Assembly (NCBI GenBank): GCA_018857735.1
Contig: JABMCL010000316.1
Location: 147,501 to 211,500 of the forward strand
Length of the DNA: 64,000 nucleotides
Direction: 5' to 3'
Source of the DNA: Alviniconcha marisindica
Taxonomy: Eukaryota > Mollusca > Gastropoda > Provannidae
This document shows, piece by piece, positions 1 to 10,952 of the stretch (position 1 is the first letter of the stretch; every line of letters starts with the position of its first letter). The position numbers were made by a program, and so were the translations under genes. The notes beneath the pieces are model-generated. The model searched no databases. It saw nothing but the letters and a program-made list of their open reading frames with translations, and was not told where the DNA came from.

Positions 1-70
1 GATGACAAACGTTAGTTGTTGGGTTCTAACGTCCTGTCATCATGACGACACAAGAAGGGAAAGCAAAGAA

Positions 71-71
<1 letters not shown>

Positions 72-137
<66 letters not shown>
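72..137. repeat. (GA)n microsatellite
   Basis: About 33 uninterrupted GA dinucleotides. Open frames through it are an artefact of the repeat. Confidence 0.98.
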
Positions 138-140
<3 letters not shown>

Positions 141-224
141 GGAAAAAAAGAAAGAGAAAAGAAAAGAAAAGAAAAAGGGGCATGCTTTGCAGCAGTGATG
201 ATCTACAGGCTACCATGCCAGTCA

Positions 225-903
225 CCTGGCGTTACTGACGGGGTGCTCTTTGTCACGTTACCCGGCGTTACTGACGGGGTGCTCTTTGTCACGTTACCCG
301 GCGTTACTGACGGGGTGCTCTTCGTCACGTTACCCGGCGTTACTGACGGGGTGCTCTTCGTCACGTTACCCGGCGTTACTGACGGGGTGCTCTTCGTCAC
401 GTTACCCGGCGTTACTGACGGGGTGCTCTTCGTCACGTTACCCGGCGTTACTGACGGGGTGCTCTTCGTCACGTTACCCGGCGTTACTGACGGGGTGCTC
501 TTCGTCACGTTACCTGGCGTTACTGACGGGGTGCTCTTCGTCACGTTACCCGGCGTTACTGACGGGGTGCTCTTCGTCACGTTACCTGGCGTTACTGACG
601 GGGTGCTCTTCGTCACGTTACCCGGCGTTACTGACGGGGTGCTCTTCGTCACGTTACCTGGCGTTACTGACGGGGTGCTCTTCGTCACGTTACCCGGCGT
701 TACTGACGGGGTGCTCTTCGTCACGTTACCCGGCGTTACTGACGGGGTGCTCTTCGTCACGTTACCCGGCGTTACTGACGGGGTGCTCTTTGTCACGTTA
801 CCCGGCGTTACTGACGGGGTGCTCTTTGTCACGTTACCCGGCGTTACTGACGGAGTTCTATTCGTCACATGACCCGGCGTTACTGACAGGGTGGTTTGTC
901 TGA
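225..903. repeat. 36-bp minisatellite
   Basis: About 18 units containing ggcgttactgacggggtgct and gtcacgtta, with T/C variants (ctctttgtc or ctcttcgtc; tacccgg or tacctgg) spread among them. The unit is a multiple of 3, so several frames are open by construction. Decayed copies trail off to about 930. Confidence 0.97.
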
Positions 904-929
904 CCCGTCGTTACTGCCCACGATTTGTG

Positions 930-1290
930 AACTGAACTGAACCTAGGTCACGTGGTGACGTCACGCTGCAGCATCCGCTACTCAGCACTAGTGACAAACT
1001 ACGTCACGATGCTTCCGCTGATCGTGACATGCTGTCAGATCAGTCACTTACTGAAACATGCCTCGAGACTGCACCCGTTCTACTCGGCACTGTCTACGGC
1101 ACCAAGAATCCATCACAAGCAGTCGGAAGGATTGGGCGGAGTATTATGTCACAGTCCACCCTATGTAACTACGTCAAGGTGTGCACGAAGTTTACGCTTG
1201 AAGGAGCTGAGTGACTGACAAGATCTGACTGTCAGAGGTAGGTTGTTCCATAGATGAGCACCAGAGAAGGATATACTTGTTTTGAATATG
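930..1290. other. Unique sequence, no gene seen
   Basis: GTCAC/GTGAC words from the neighbouring array persist here in scattered form, suggesting old degenerate repeat. No exon or RNA gene is recognisable. Confidence 0.5.
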
Positions 1291-1292
1291 TC

Positions 1293-1358
<66 letters not shown>
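1293..1358. repeat. (GA)n microsatellite
   Basis: A second long GA tract, interrupted once by agagga near its start. Confidence 0.97.
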
Positions 1359-1361
<3 letters not shown>

Positions 1362-1499
1362 CTACCGATCATTACACTAAACAATAAAAAAACAAAAGAA
1401 AAAGAAAATTACGAAGGTCACTGTGTTGAAGTTTGTGTAGACAGTACCTTCTTCTTCTTCAGCCGTGTCCAAAAGACGGCGCCCTGTCCGAGGCGTTGC

Positions 1500-1740
1500 A
1501 ACTAATGAACTAATGCACGTCCTGTTGCGGTGTGTGTTTAAAGGTGGTCACGACACGGTCAGTGCCTCGGCTGTTACTATAACAACTAATGAACTAATGC
1601 ACGTCCTGTTGCGGTGTGTGTTTAAAGGTGGTCACGACACGGTCAGTGCCTCGGCTGTTACTATAACAACTAATGAACTAATGCACGTCCTGTTGCGGTG
1701 TGTGTTTAAAGGTGGTCACGACACGGTCAGTGCTATAACA
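1500..1740. repeat. 84-bp tandem repeat, about 2.9 copies
   Basis: The word aactaatgaactaatgcacg recurs at 1500, 1584 and 1668, giving a period of exactly 84. Copies are almost identical, so the duplication is recent. Confidence 0.95.
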
Positions 1741-2059
1741 ACAAAACCTAAAAGACAGGTGATGCAGCTTCTTGATATTCACTGAGACGTGAGGAAGGCT
1801 GCAGGTGGTGGGGACTGCGGCCCAGTGGACTCTGAAGGTGGGGAAGAAAGAGCCGCAGGGAGGAGTTCCACTCTGAGACCGTACGGGGGAAGGAATGGAA
1901 GAGGACGTGGTGCTGGGTCTGTTCTGCTGCAGTCTTGGGCTCCTGAGGGCCACAGCGGCGGAAGAAACTGGCTGGGTTTCTGTCTACAGGGCTGTTGTCC
2001 ATTTTGTAGAGCATCCCCAGGTGGTGCTCATCAAGACTTGTCCGCTTCAAATTTCAGAG

Positions 2060-2500
2060 CACGGATGTAACAGTACCTGGTGATCTGTCCGTGTAGTTGT
2101 TGGTCACGTACCTGGTGATCTGTCCGCGTAGTGGTTGGTCATGTACCTGGTGATCTGTCCGTGAGGTTGTTGGTCACGTACCTGGTGATCTGTCCGTGTA
2201 GTCGTTGGTCACGTACCTGGTGATCTGTCCGTGTAGTTGTTGGTCACGTACCTGGTGATCTGTCCGTGTAGTCGTTGGTCACGTACCTGGTGATCTGTCC
2301 GTGAAGTCGTTGGTCACGTACCTGGTGATCTGTCCGTGTAGTTGTTGGTCACGTATCTGGTGAACTGTCCGTGTAGTCGTTGGTCACGTACCTGGTGATC
2401 TGCCCGTGTAGACGGTCACGTACCTGGTGATCTGCCCGTGTAGTTGTCACGTACCTGGTGATCTGCCCGCGTAGTCTTTGGTCACGTACCTGGTTGCTCG
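2060..2500. repeat. 35-bp minisatellite
   Basis: About 12 units containing ggtcacgtacctggtgatct, with a variable gtgtagtcgt linker. The last units are shortened. Confidence 0.95.
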
Positions 2501-2626
2501 GCGATGAACATTTGCAGGAACTGGACGTCTTTGTCATGTGTGGACATCAGGCAGACGGGTTAAAGTAAGTAAACATTGTGCTTAACGTTCACAGAAACCA
2601 TAGGGATTATTAGGGAGGAGGAGACT

Positions 2627-2656
<30 letters not shown>
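2627..2656. repeat. Poly(G) run of about 30
   Basis: Uninterrupted G on the plus strand, one of at least nine long G or C runs in the window. Confidence 0.97.
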
Positions 2657-2657
<1 letters not shown>

Positions 2658-2749
2658 GACCTATCGCTACACTGTCACCACCGCCAAAATGACTCCTGCA
2701 TTAAGATGGGCAGAGATGAGAGTCACTTAAATGTTTCATTTTAAAGAGA

Positions 2750-2832
2750 AAGAGAACCAAAGCGGAAGCGGCCCTTCTGCTTACCAGCATAACGCCTTTC
2801 CGCTGGGCCACACCGGCTGACGAAGCCGGGTT
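2750..2832 (-). mobile_element. Possible tRNA-derived SINE head
   Basis: On the minus strand, tggcccagcggaaaggcg resembles an RNA polymerase III A box, and a weak B-box-like ggttctctttc follows about 40 bases later. No cloverleaf was verified. Confidence 0.35.
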
Positions 2833-3174
2833 TGTTTTCTGCACTTCACAGAGAAACTCCAACTGCGTTTTGGACACACGGTTTTACGACACTGATGTCA
2901 TTGCCCCTCGGGTGGCCATTTTCCGGGTGCCAGGACGCTTAACTCCAAGCGCTAAGTAACTACTGAAAGTTAGTCTAAGCATGACCCTAAGTAAAAATAT
3001 ATCATGCACGATACGACACATAAAGATATACCGTGACCACGCAGCGACCCGTCAGTCGCTGAAACGACTGGGACGAAGCACATGTATCTGGAACATAGCA
3101 TGGAGAATTTAATTCTCTTAAGTGTTAGCGATATGCATAAACGGCTAGCGGGAGGGGGCTGGAGGGGGAGGGGG

Positions 3175-3175
<1 letters not shown>

Positions 3176-3243
<68 letters not shown>
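3176..3243. repeat. (CA)n microsatellite
   Basis: About 33 CA units directly after a G-rich stretch. Confidence 0.98.
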
Positions 3244-3245
<2 letters not shown>

Positions 3246-3439
3246 TCCCCATAATATATACAGAACTTGGTTCGGACGATTAAAGTCTTCCTGTCAACGA
3301 CGCCTTATGAAAATGTATAGGCCTTACAACGTGTTACATAAATGACACCACCTACAGCTGGAGACTGCTGAAGGCTTTGTCGTATTTTAACTAAGCCAGT
3401 GACGGCTTAATCCTTCCTCTATGACCCCGGGGAAGTGGA

Positions 3440-3870
3440 GAAGAAGTGGGAAAGGGGGTGGGGGGTGGGGGTGAAGAGAGTGGGGAAGGGGCAAGTGAGG
3501 AGAGATGAGTGGGGAAGGAAGTGGGGAAGGAGGGAAAGAAGTGGGGGAGAATGCGGAAGGGAGTGAGGAATGGAGTGGGGGATGGAAGTGGGGAAGGGAG
3601 TGAGGAATAAGTGAGGAATGGAGTGGGGGATGGAAGTGGGGAAGGGAGTGAGGAATAAGTGAGGAATGGAGTGGGGGATGGAAGTGGGGAAGGGAGTGAG
3701 GAATAAGTGAGGAATGGAGTGGGGGATGGAAGTGGGGAAGGGAGTGAGGAAGGAGGTGGAAGGGAGGGGGGAAGAAGAGTGGCGAAGGAAGTGAGGAATA
3801 AGTGGGAAATAAGTGGGGAAGGGAGTGGGGAATAAGTGGGGAAGGGAGTGGGGAGTATGTGGGAGTCAAC
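3440..3870. repeat. Purine-rich minisatellite with a 48-bp higher unit
   Basis: The plus strand is almost pure G and A with scattered T, built on ggaagtggggaagggagtga. Between about 3600 and 3750 a 48-bp unit recurs three times. Strand asymmetry is extreme, so triplex or G-quadruplex formation is plausible. Confidence 0.9.
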
Positions 3871-4019
3871 ACGAGTCAGCCGGGCATGCTAGCAGAAGGC
3901 GGAATGAGAGAAGAACCCAGACATCCTGGGAGTGAGTGAGTGAGTGGCGAAGACCGACGGTGTCGGGTGCTGCTCCCCTCGCTGTTGGTGGAATTGCTGG
4001 ACTGCGGTGGCTGTGTGCG

Positions 4020-4640
4020 GCAGGTTTCGCTTTGTCGTCTGTCCCCTCTCTCCCTTGTCAACGCCATTGGTTGGCTGATCACTTTGTCGTCTGTCCCCTC
4101 TCTCCCTTGTCAACGCCATTGGCGCCTTGGCTGATCACTTTGTCGTCTGCCCCTCTCTCCCTTGTCAACGCAACAGGAGACTTGGCTGTTCACTTTGTCG
4201 TCTGCCCTCTCTCCCTTGTCAACGCAACAGGAGACTTGGCTGTCACTTTGTCGTCTGCCCCTCTCTCCCTTGTCAACGCAACAGGAGACTTGGCTGATCA
4301 CTTTGTCGTCTGCCCCTCTCTCCCTTGTCAACGCAACAGGAGCCTTGGCTGTTCACTTTGTCGTCTGCCCCTCTCTCCCTTGTCAACGCCAGGAGCTTGG
4401 CTGATCACTTTGTCGTCTGTCCTCTCTCTCCCTTGTCAACGCAACAGGAGACTTGGCTGATCACTTTGTCGTCTGCCCCTCTCTCCCTTGTCAACGCAAC
4501 AGGAGCCTTGGCTGTTCACTTTGTCGTCTGTCCCCTCTCTCCCTTGTCAACGCACTGGAGCTTTGGCTGATTCACTTTGTCGTCTGTCCTTCTCTCTCCC
4601 TTGTCAACGCAACAGGAGACTTGCTGATCAGGCACTCTTC
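4020..4640. repeat. 55-bp minisatellite
   Basis: About 11 units with ctttgtcgtctgcccctctc and ttgtcaacgcaacaggag. Small indels make the spacing 48-60 bp. Confidence 0.95.
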
Positions 4641-4889
4641 CTGTTCAAGACTAGACCGCTTGCTTCCACTTGTCGATCTGTCCGCCTACATATCCCTTTA
4701 AAAAGAACATATGACTGACTTTGTCTCTAGTCCCCTCTTACTTTAGGGCACACGCAGATGACTGGTCACTTATCTTGTCCCATCTCTCTAGTATTACTAT
4801 TAACAAATCGACTGATACCATGTGACGGAACTTATGTCCTCAGTCGCGCTTTCTTTAAAAAGACCTGTACACACTACGTATCTCGCTGA

Positions 4890-5450
4890 CATATACTATT
4901 AGGGACAAATACACTGATACCAATGAATGACTGGAGCTTAATGTCCTCAGATCTCGGGCTGACGTATTACTATTAGGGACAAATACACTGATACCAATGA
5001 ATGACTGGAGCTTAATGTCCTCAGATCTCGGTCTGACGTATTACTATTAGGGACAAATACACTGATACCAATGAATGACTGGAACTTAATGTCCTCAGAT
5101 CTCGGGCTGACGTATTACTATTAGGGACAAATACACTGATACCAATGAATGACTGGAACTTAATGTCCTCAGATCTCGGTCTGACGTATTACTATCAGGG
5201 ACAAATACACTGATACCAATGAATGACTGGAGCTTAATGTCCTCAGATCTCGGGCTGACGTATTACTATTAGGGACAAATACACTGATACCAATGAATGA
5301 CTGGAGCTTAATGTCCTCAGATCTCGGTCTGACGTATTACTATTAGGGACAAATACACTGATACCAATGAATGACTGGAGCTTAATGTCCTCAGATCTCG
5401 GGCTGACGTATTAGTATTACTGTATTAGGGACAAATACACTGATATGAAT
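4890..5450. repeat. 74-bp minisatellite
   Basis: gacgtattactattagggac recurs every 74 bp (for example 4961 and 5035), about seven copies, with alternating cgggct and cggtct variants that hint at a 148-bp higher-order unit. Confidence 0.95.
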
Positions 5451-6300
5451 GAATGAATGCAGCCTGATGTCCTGGGGTGTCGGGCTGACGTATCAGGGAC
5501 AAATACAGTGAAATGACGCCACAGAAAAGAACCCGAAGGGCACTCTGTACACATCAGTTAACGACAAAACGTTACGAGTTACATCACGTGGTCCATTGCA
5601 GTAATGGGTGGGGAGTATAGTTTTATTTATATGACTCACTGGCAGAGCACCGGACTCGTGATGGCAGGTCGAGGTTCAGTTTCCATTTCCGAGATCTCCT
5701 CCACCGCAAATTTTCGATGCCCACTGCCATTTCTGTATTGGTCGCACGATAATGGTTAACAAACTGTTTCCTGCTTTTCGAACCCCATGTTCCCTCAGCT
5801 GACAGTATCAGACTGTTAACTTCTGGTTGTTTGACGTGGTGACGTTTCATCCCAGCATGACCACCAGGACTGACATGGACAGGACGATGAAAGCCAACCA
5901 CTGCCTACTTAACGAACCGAGAGAAACCCAAACAAGACGCTGATGACCATCTCCGCTTTGTGTGGGACAGGTCTCATCCCGCTCCGCACCTACCGTGTCC
6001 ATACGGCACGTCACCACTTTGGTGGGTTGTTTCAGTGCTATGTGACGTCCGACACCACAGCTCAAGTCCTAATCAGGTCTCGTACCACCAATCCGCGGAC
6101 CCCCCCCCCCCCCCCCAACACACACCAAGCGACAGACGTCACAAGGAAATTTGTGACGTTTGTCCTTGTCAGCGATGTGACGTCAGAGGTATTTATGTTT
6201 ACGCCTTTCAAATCGCTGCAGTGTCAGAAAGGTCGCTGCAAGCATAATTAAGCAACCCACTGCGTAGGTTTGACTCGCTTCGTGGCTTAATTACCTCTCA
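5450..6300. other. Mostly unique sequence apart from the SINE-like head
   Basis: It contains a poly(C) run of 17 at 6100-6116. I see no exon with coding character. Confidence 0.5.
5625..5700 (+). mobile_element. tRNA-derived SINE head
   Basis: tgactcactggcagagcacc matches an A box and gaggttcagtttcc a B box, about 45 bases apart, as in tRNA-type SINEs. The body after it is not recognised. Confidence 0.5.
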
Positions 6301-6304
6301 GTCC

Positions 6305-6620
6305 AGCGAGCCGTCTGCCGTTTGTTCCACAGCCTGATAACCAACCTACAGCCACGTGTCTGCCGTTTGTTCCACAGCCTGATAACCAACCTACAGCCAC
6401 GTGTCTGCCCCACACACAAGACATCGAAATGAAGACAAACTAGGATTTTGCCTAAAAATGCTCCCTTCATTCATTTGTTTTATTAATTTCACTTCCAGTT
6501 TCGTTAGTTGGGTAAGGAAGAGGTGTGACCCTCTTGGGTAAGGAAGAGGTGTGACCCTCTTGAGTAAGGAAGAAATATGACCCTCTTGGGTAAGGAAGAG
6601 GTGTGACCCCGGTTAGTTTT
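6305..6620. repeat. Two short tandem duplications
   Basis: A 48-bp block with tctgccgtttgttccacagc occurs twice (about 6310-6408). Then gggtaaggaagaggtgtgac occurs about four times, spaced about 29 bp apart (6510-6608). Confidence 0.85.
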
Positions 6621-7342
6621 CAATAGGCTACTCCCAAAATCAGTTATTCTTCTATAAATTAGCATGAGAAATCCGCTCCCCCCCCCCCCTTTTTCTTCTT
6701 CTTCTCAGTTGCACGGGGACCTGTAAAACAATAACTGGAACCATGCAGATTTGTGTGTGCTTTTTCTTTTATTCAGAGTATATTCTTGCAGTATTGATGC
6801 AATGCTACAAAAATATGCATGATTAAAAAAAGAAAGAAAACAAAAATCTTCATCATACACACATAAAACTGTTTGCATGTTTTTATGAAGATCATGGTTT
6901 GCTGCCTAGCGCGCAAAAGGCAAACTTGATAATGTTGTCCTGAGAGGAAACTGCATGCTGCGAGAGAAGTCTGAGAAGCAAGATGGCGGTTCCAGGGAAA
7001 AGTCCAAACAATGGAGCGGCCGGCACCTTTTTGCCCTGGGACAGGGTTTTGACAACAGCCACTCCATATCACGGGCAAAAATCTGATTTTCCTATTAAAG
7101 TTATTTTTTTCATACAAACATGTTACAGTGGTCAACAGGACTTTAACGCCTTCTCAACCACACAGGGTCAGCTCAGGACACTGCAAGTGTCAGAAGTCGA
7201 TACACACTTTAAAACTCCCGTCTTCCGAAAGGGTTGAAGTGCACACACACACACGCATTATCAGCCGACACTGGCTCACAATCTGTCACAAGGTGGCTGT
7301 GTGCGGTTGACAGGATGCTAAATTCCAGTTGCAAAAGCATCA

Positions 7343-7347
7343 CCCCC

Positions 7348-7378
<31 letters not shown>

Positions 7379-7379
7379 G
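7343..7379. repeat. Poly(C) run followed by (CA)n
   Basis: 22 C residues followed by CA repeats. The same C-run-plus-CA arrangement recurs at 18584. Confidence 0.97.
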
Positions 7380-7684
7380 CACTCTTTACGAAATTCCAAA
7401 TACCAGACTCCATACATTTCATTGCACTTTATCTCACACTCTTCATGTTTCACCTTATTGAACACTGTTGCTATCGTATTGTATACGGATGCCATGGAAA
7501 CCTTGTGCAGAAGTTCTTCGTGGCATCACTAACAGTAACACGCACAGACACCAAGCGCAAACATCCATCTTAAAACTACAACTCCACACTTTACATCTTC
7601 ACACACAATGGAGAAAAAGCATCAATGAAATTGTAAAAGCTATTGTTAAAACGTTAAAACACAGCTTTGGCTCCACAAGAGCTG

Positions 7685-8335
7685 TATAGCAAAGGAGGTG
7701 GCGCAGACACAGCCCGGAGTCCAACCAAACACAGCCTACTGACTAACAAAGTGGCACAGACACAGCCCCGAGTCGAGTCAAACACTGCCTACTGACTAAC
7801 AAAGTGGCTGAGACACAGCCCCGAGTCGAGTCAAACACTGCCTACTGACTAACAAAGTGGCACAGACACAGCCCCGAGTCGAGTCAAACACTGCCTACTG
7901 ACTAACAAAGTGGCACAGACACAACCCCGAGTCCAGTCAAACACTGCCTACTGACTAACAAAGTGGCTGAGACACAACCCCGAGTCGAGTCAAACACGCC
8001 TACTGACTAACAAAGTGGCACAGACACAGCCCCGAGTCGAGTCAAACACTGCCTACTGACTAACAAAGTGGCACAGACACAACCCCGAGTCCAGTCAAAC
8101 ACTGCCTACTGACTAACAAAGTGGCTGAGACACAACCCCGAGTCGAGTCAAACACAGCCTACTGACTAACAAAGTGGCACAGACACAGCCCCGAGTCCAG
8201 TCAAACACTGCCTACTGACTAACAAAGTGGCACAGACACAACCCCGAGTCCAGTCAAACACTGCCTACTGACTAACAAAGTGGCACAGACACAACCCCGA
8301 GTCGAGTCAAACACTGCCTACTGACTAACACAATG
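7685..8335. repeat. 53-bp minisatellite
   Basis: gactaacaaagtggcacaga recurs every 53 bp (7741, 7794 and onward), about 12 copies. A gtggctgagacac variant unit appears at irregular positions. Confidence 0.96.
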
Positions 8336-8489
8336 GACAGGGCGAAAACGGAGGGTGAAGACCTTGAGGTTTCACCTCAGCTAGCCCACAGCGGGTGGGA
8401 GGCTTTTACCAACCACGCTGTAAGCACCGCAGAACCTGAACCGTTCTGCTTAAGGCGCTTGCACAAAGAAGGTAACTAGCAATGGCGCA

Positions 8490-9745
8490 GGGGCAGAGGC
8501 TGAGGCAGACGGCTGTCCCACTCCTAGTCCTACCCTACTGCCCCCCACTGGTCTAGGCGACTGTCCCACTCCTACCCTACTGCCCCCCACTGGTCTAGGC
8601 GACTGTCCCACTCCTAGTCCTACCCTACTGCCCCCCACTGGTCTAGGCGACTGTCCCACTCCGTCCTACCCTACTGCCCCCCACTGGTCTAGACGGCTGT
8701 CCCACTCCTAGTCCTACACTACTGCCCCCCACTGGTCTAGACGGCTGTCCCACTGTCCCACTCCTAGTCCTACACTACTGCCCCCCAGTGGTCTAGGCGA
8801 CTGTCCCACCCCTAGTCCTACACCACTGCCCCCCACTGGTCTAGACGGCTGTCCCACTGTCCCACTCCTAGTCCTACACTACTGCCCCCCACTGGTCTAG
8901 GCGACTGTCCCACCCCTAGTCCTACACCACTGCCCCCCACTGGTCTAGACGGCTGTCCCACTGTCCCACTCCTAGTCCTACACTACTCCCCCCCACTGGT
9001 CTAGGCGACTGTCCCACCCCTAGTCCTACACCACTGCCCCCCACTGGTCTAGACGGCTGTCCCACTGTCCCACTCCTAGTCCTACACTACTGCCCCCACT
9101 GGTCTAGACGACTGTCCCACTCCTAGTCCTACACTACTGCCCCCACTGGTCTAGGCGACTGTCCCACCCTTAGTCCTACACTACTGCCCCCCACTGGTCT
9201 AGACGGCTGTCCCACTCCTAGTCCTACCCTACTCCCCCCCACTGGTCTAGAGGGGACTGTCCCACTCCTAGTCCTACACTACTCCCCCCCACTGGTCTAG
9301 GCGACTGTCCCCCCTCCTAGTCCTACACTACTGCCCCCCACTGGTCTAGGCGGCTGTCCCACTCCTAGTCCTACCCTACTCCCCCCCACTGGTCTAGAGG
9401 GGACTGTCCCACTCCTAGTCCTACACTACTGCCCCCACTGGTCTAGGCGACTGTCCCACCCTTTAGTCCTACACTACTGCCCCCCACTGGTCTAGACGGC
9501 TGTCCCACTCCTAGTCCTACACTACTGCCCCCACTGGTCTAGACGGCTGTCCCACTCCTAGTCCTACACTACTGCCCCCACTGGTCTAGGCGACTGTCCC
9601 ACCCTTAGTCCTACACTACTGCCCCCCACTGGTCTAGACGGCTGTCCCACTCCTAGTCCTACACTACTGCCCCCACTGGTCTAGACGGCTGTCCCACTCC
9701 TAGTCCTACACTACTGCCCCCACTGGTCTAGACGGCTGTGCAGGC
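8490..9745. repeat. 48-bp minisatellite
   Basis: About 25 units with ctgtcccactcctagtccta and ccccactggtctag. C-tract length and a duplicated ctgtcccactgtcccact segment vary between units, and blocks of two to three units repeat as groups. Confidence 0.96.
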
Positions 9746-9999
9746 AGTCACAGCACAACATGCCACTCAAGCTCTGTGGGGGGTGGGAGCGACACAAAGT
9801 GCCCACAACGTCTGACCCTTAATGTTAGCCCTGATTCAACACTTTAGCCATTTCCCTGCATTCCCCGACACTAAACACGGCCCAATGCATGCTGCAAGGA
9901 AGTTTGATCCCATTCTGATTTCATGCTGCTCTCTGTGATAGGGAGGGCTGGTGGGTGATGGGAAGAGATCCTACCCTGTTTCATGCTGCCCTCTCTGCT

Positions 10000-10041
<42 letters not shown>
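10000..10041. repeat. Poly(G) run of about 42
   Basis: The longest G homopolymer in the window. Confidence 0.97.
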
Positions 10042-10042
<1 letters not shown>

Positions 10043-10714
10043 TCCTTTCTATTCCATGCTACACTCTGTGCTGGGTGATATTTCATAGAGGCAGACTACA
10101 AGTGGCCATGTGAACATTTTGAAAAGGTCAGTGACGACCAATGTCAAGCAGTTATCAAACAATTACTAGCATGATCTTTGATGCTCAAAGTAAAATGTAC
10201 GGAATGAGATTTTTCTTCCTCTTCGTGGTTACGCAGTACATCAAACTCAAAGAACCCCCATTCCCTCTCCCACCAAAAGACAAAGACATTTGTTCAAAGT
10301 CATTCAAACAATTCTTGCATGCATGTACATTCTGCATCTTGTTTTCTCCAAACTCCAACGTGAACGCCACAGCCTGGTTATGACTGATGGCAGAAGACCC
10401 AAGTCCAAAGAAAGCTACGCCCATCCCAACATTCTTCTTCTTTTTAAACTTGTTTGCCGCTAACTGATTATCAACACTAAGAATGCACACTTGCCACAAG
10501 TTCTCTTTCACAACATCCAGTACATCAACTACTCTGGTCACACAAAAACGTGAAAGTGAGAGCACTTGCAGATTTACGCACACAACGTCTTGTCCGCAGC
10601 GGTCGACCATCGTTCCTTCCAGACAAGGAAACTATTGACAACCTGACCCTGCCTCGGGTCAGGCCCGATGACTGTAGGGGGCACTGCCGGTCCTGGAGTT
10701 TCCCGCCTTCCCCA

Positions 10715-10952
10715 TCAAGGGTTGGCTTCCGCCATGTAGGTGTCCAGCTCGGCGTCAAGGTACGACTTGGTTTTCGACATGTACTCATCCAGCTGGTTGT
10801 CCAGCTGCTCGCGGGACACGCCATCGCCGCCCCCGCCACGACCTCTGCCTCTGCCGCGAAATCCCCCTCGACCTCGGCCCCGCATTCCTTGACCTCTGAA
10901 CCCTCCACGACCTCCACGGGGTGGACCACCTGCACCTCCTCGGCCGCCGCCC
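10715..10952 (-). CDS. CHTOP: CHTOP terminal coding exon 6
   Basis: Residues 219-297 plus TGA at 10717-10715. It opens with [18 protein letters not shown] and more RGG repeats, then carries the diagnostic C-terminus [20 protein letters not shown] followed by [12 protein letters not shown]. In vertebrates this segment is nearly the same sequence. The acceptor is tgtttcag (AG at 10954-10953). The intron to exon 5 is about 12.1 kb. Confidence 0.97.

Larger units (their letters stand above)
6768..10714 (-). other. Sequence downstream of the CHTOP stop, possible 3' UTR
   Basis: No AATAAA is visible on the minus strand between the stop and the 48-bp array. The nearest clear one I see is near 6768-6773 (plus-strand tttatt). 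If the 3' UTR runs that far, it would contain the 48-bp and 53-bp arrays. A short ORF near 6983 on the plus strand matches nothing I know. The 3' end is therefore unresolved. Confidence 0.25.

Noticed and set aside
42..903. 276-aa plus-strand and 221-aa minus-strand repeat proteins
   Set aside because: They are translations of the 36-bp array in several frames and both strands at once; no start context, splice sites or known domain.
6983..7237. ORF starting ATGGCGGTTCCAGGG that looks like a good animal start context
   Set aside because: No family resemblance, no splice partners and it is antisense to the possible CHTOP 3' UTR.
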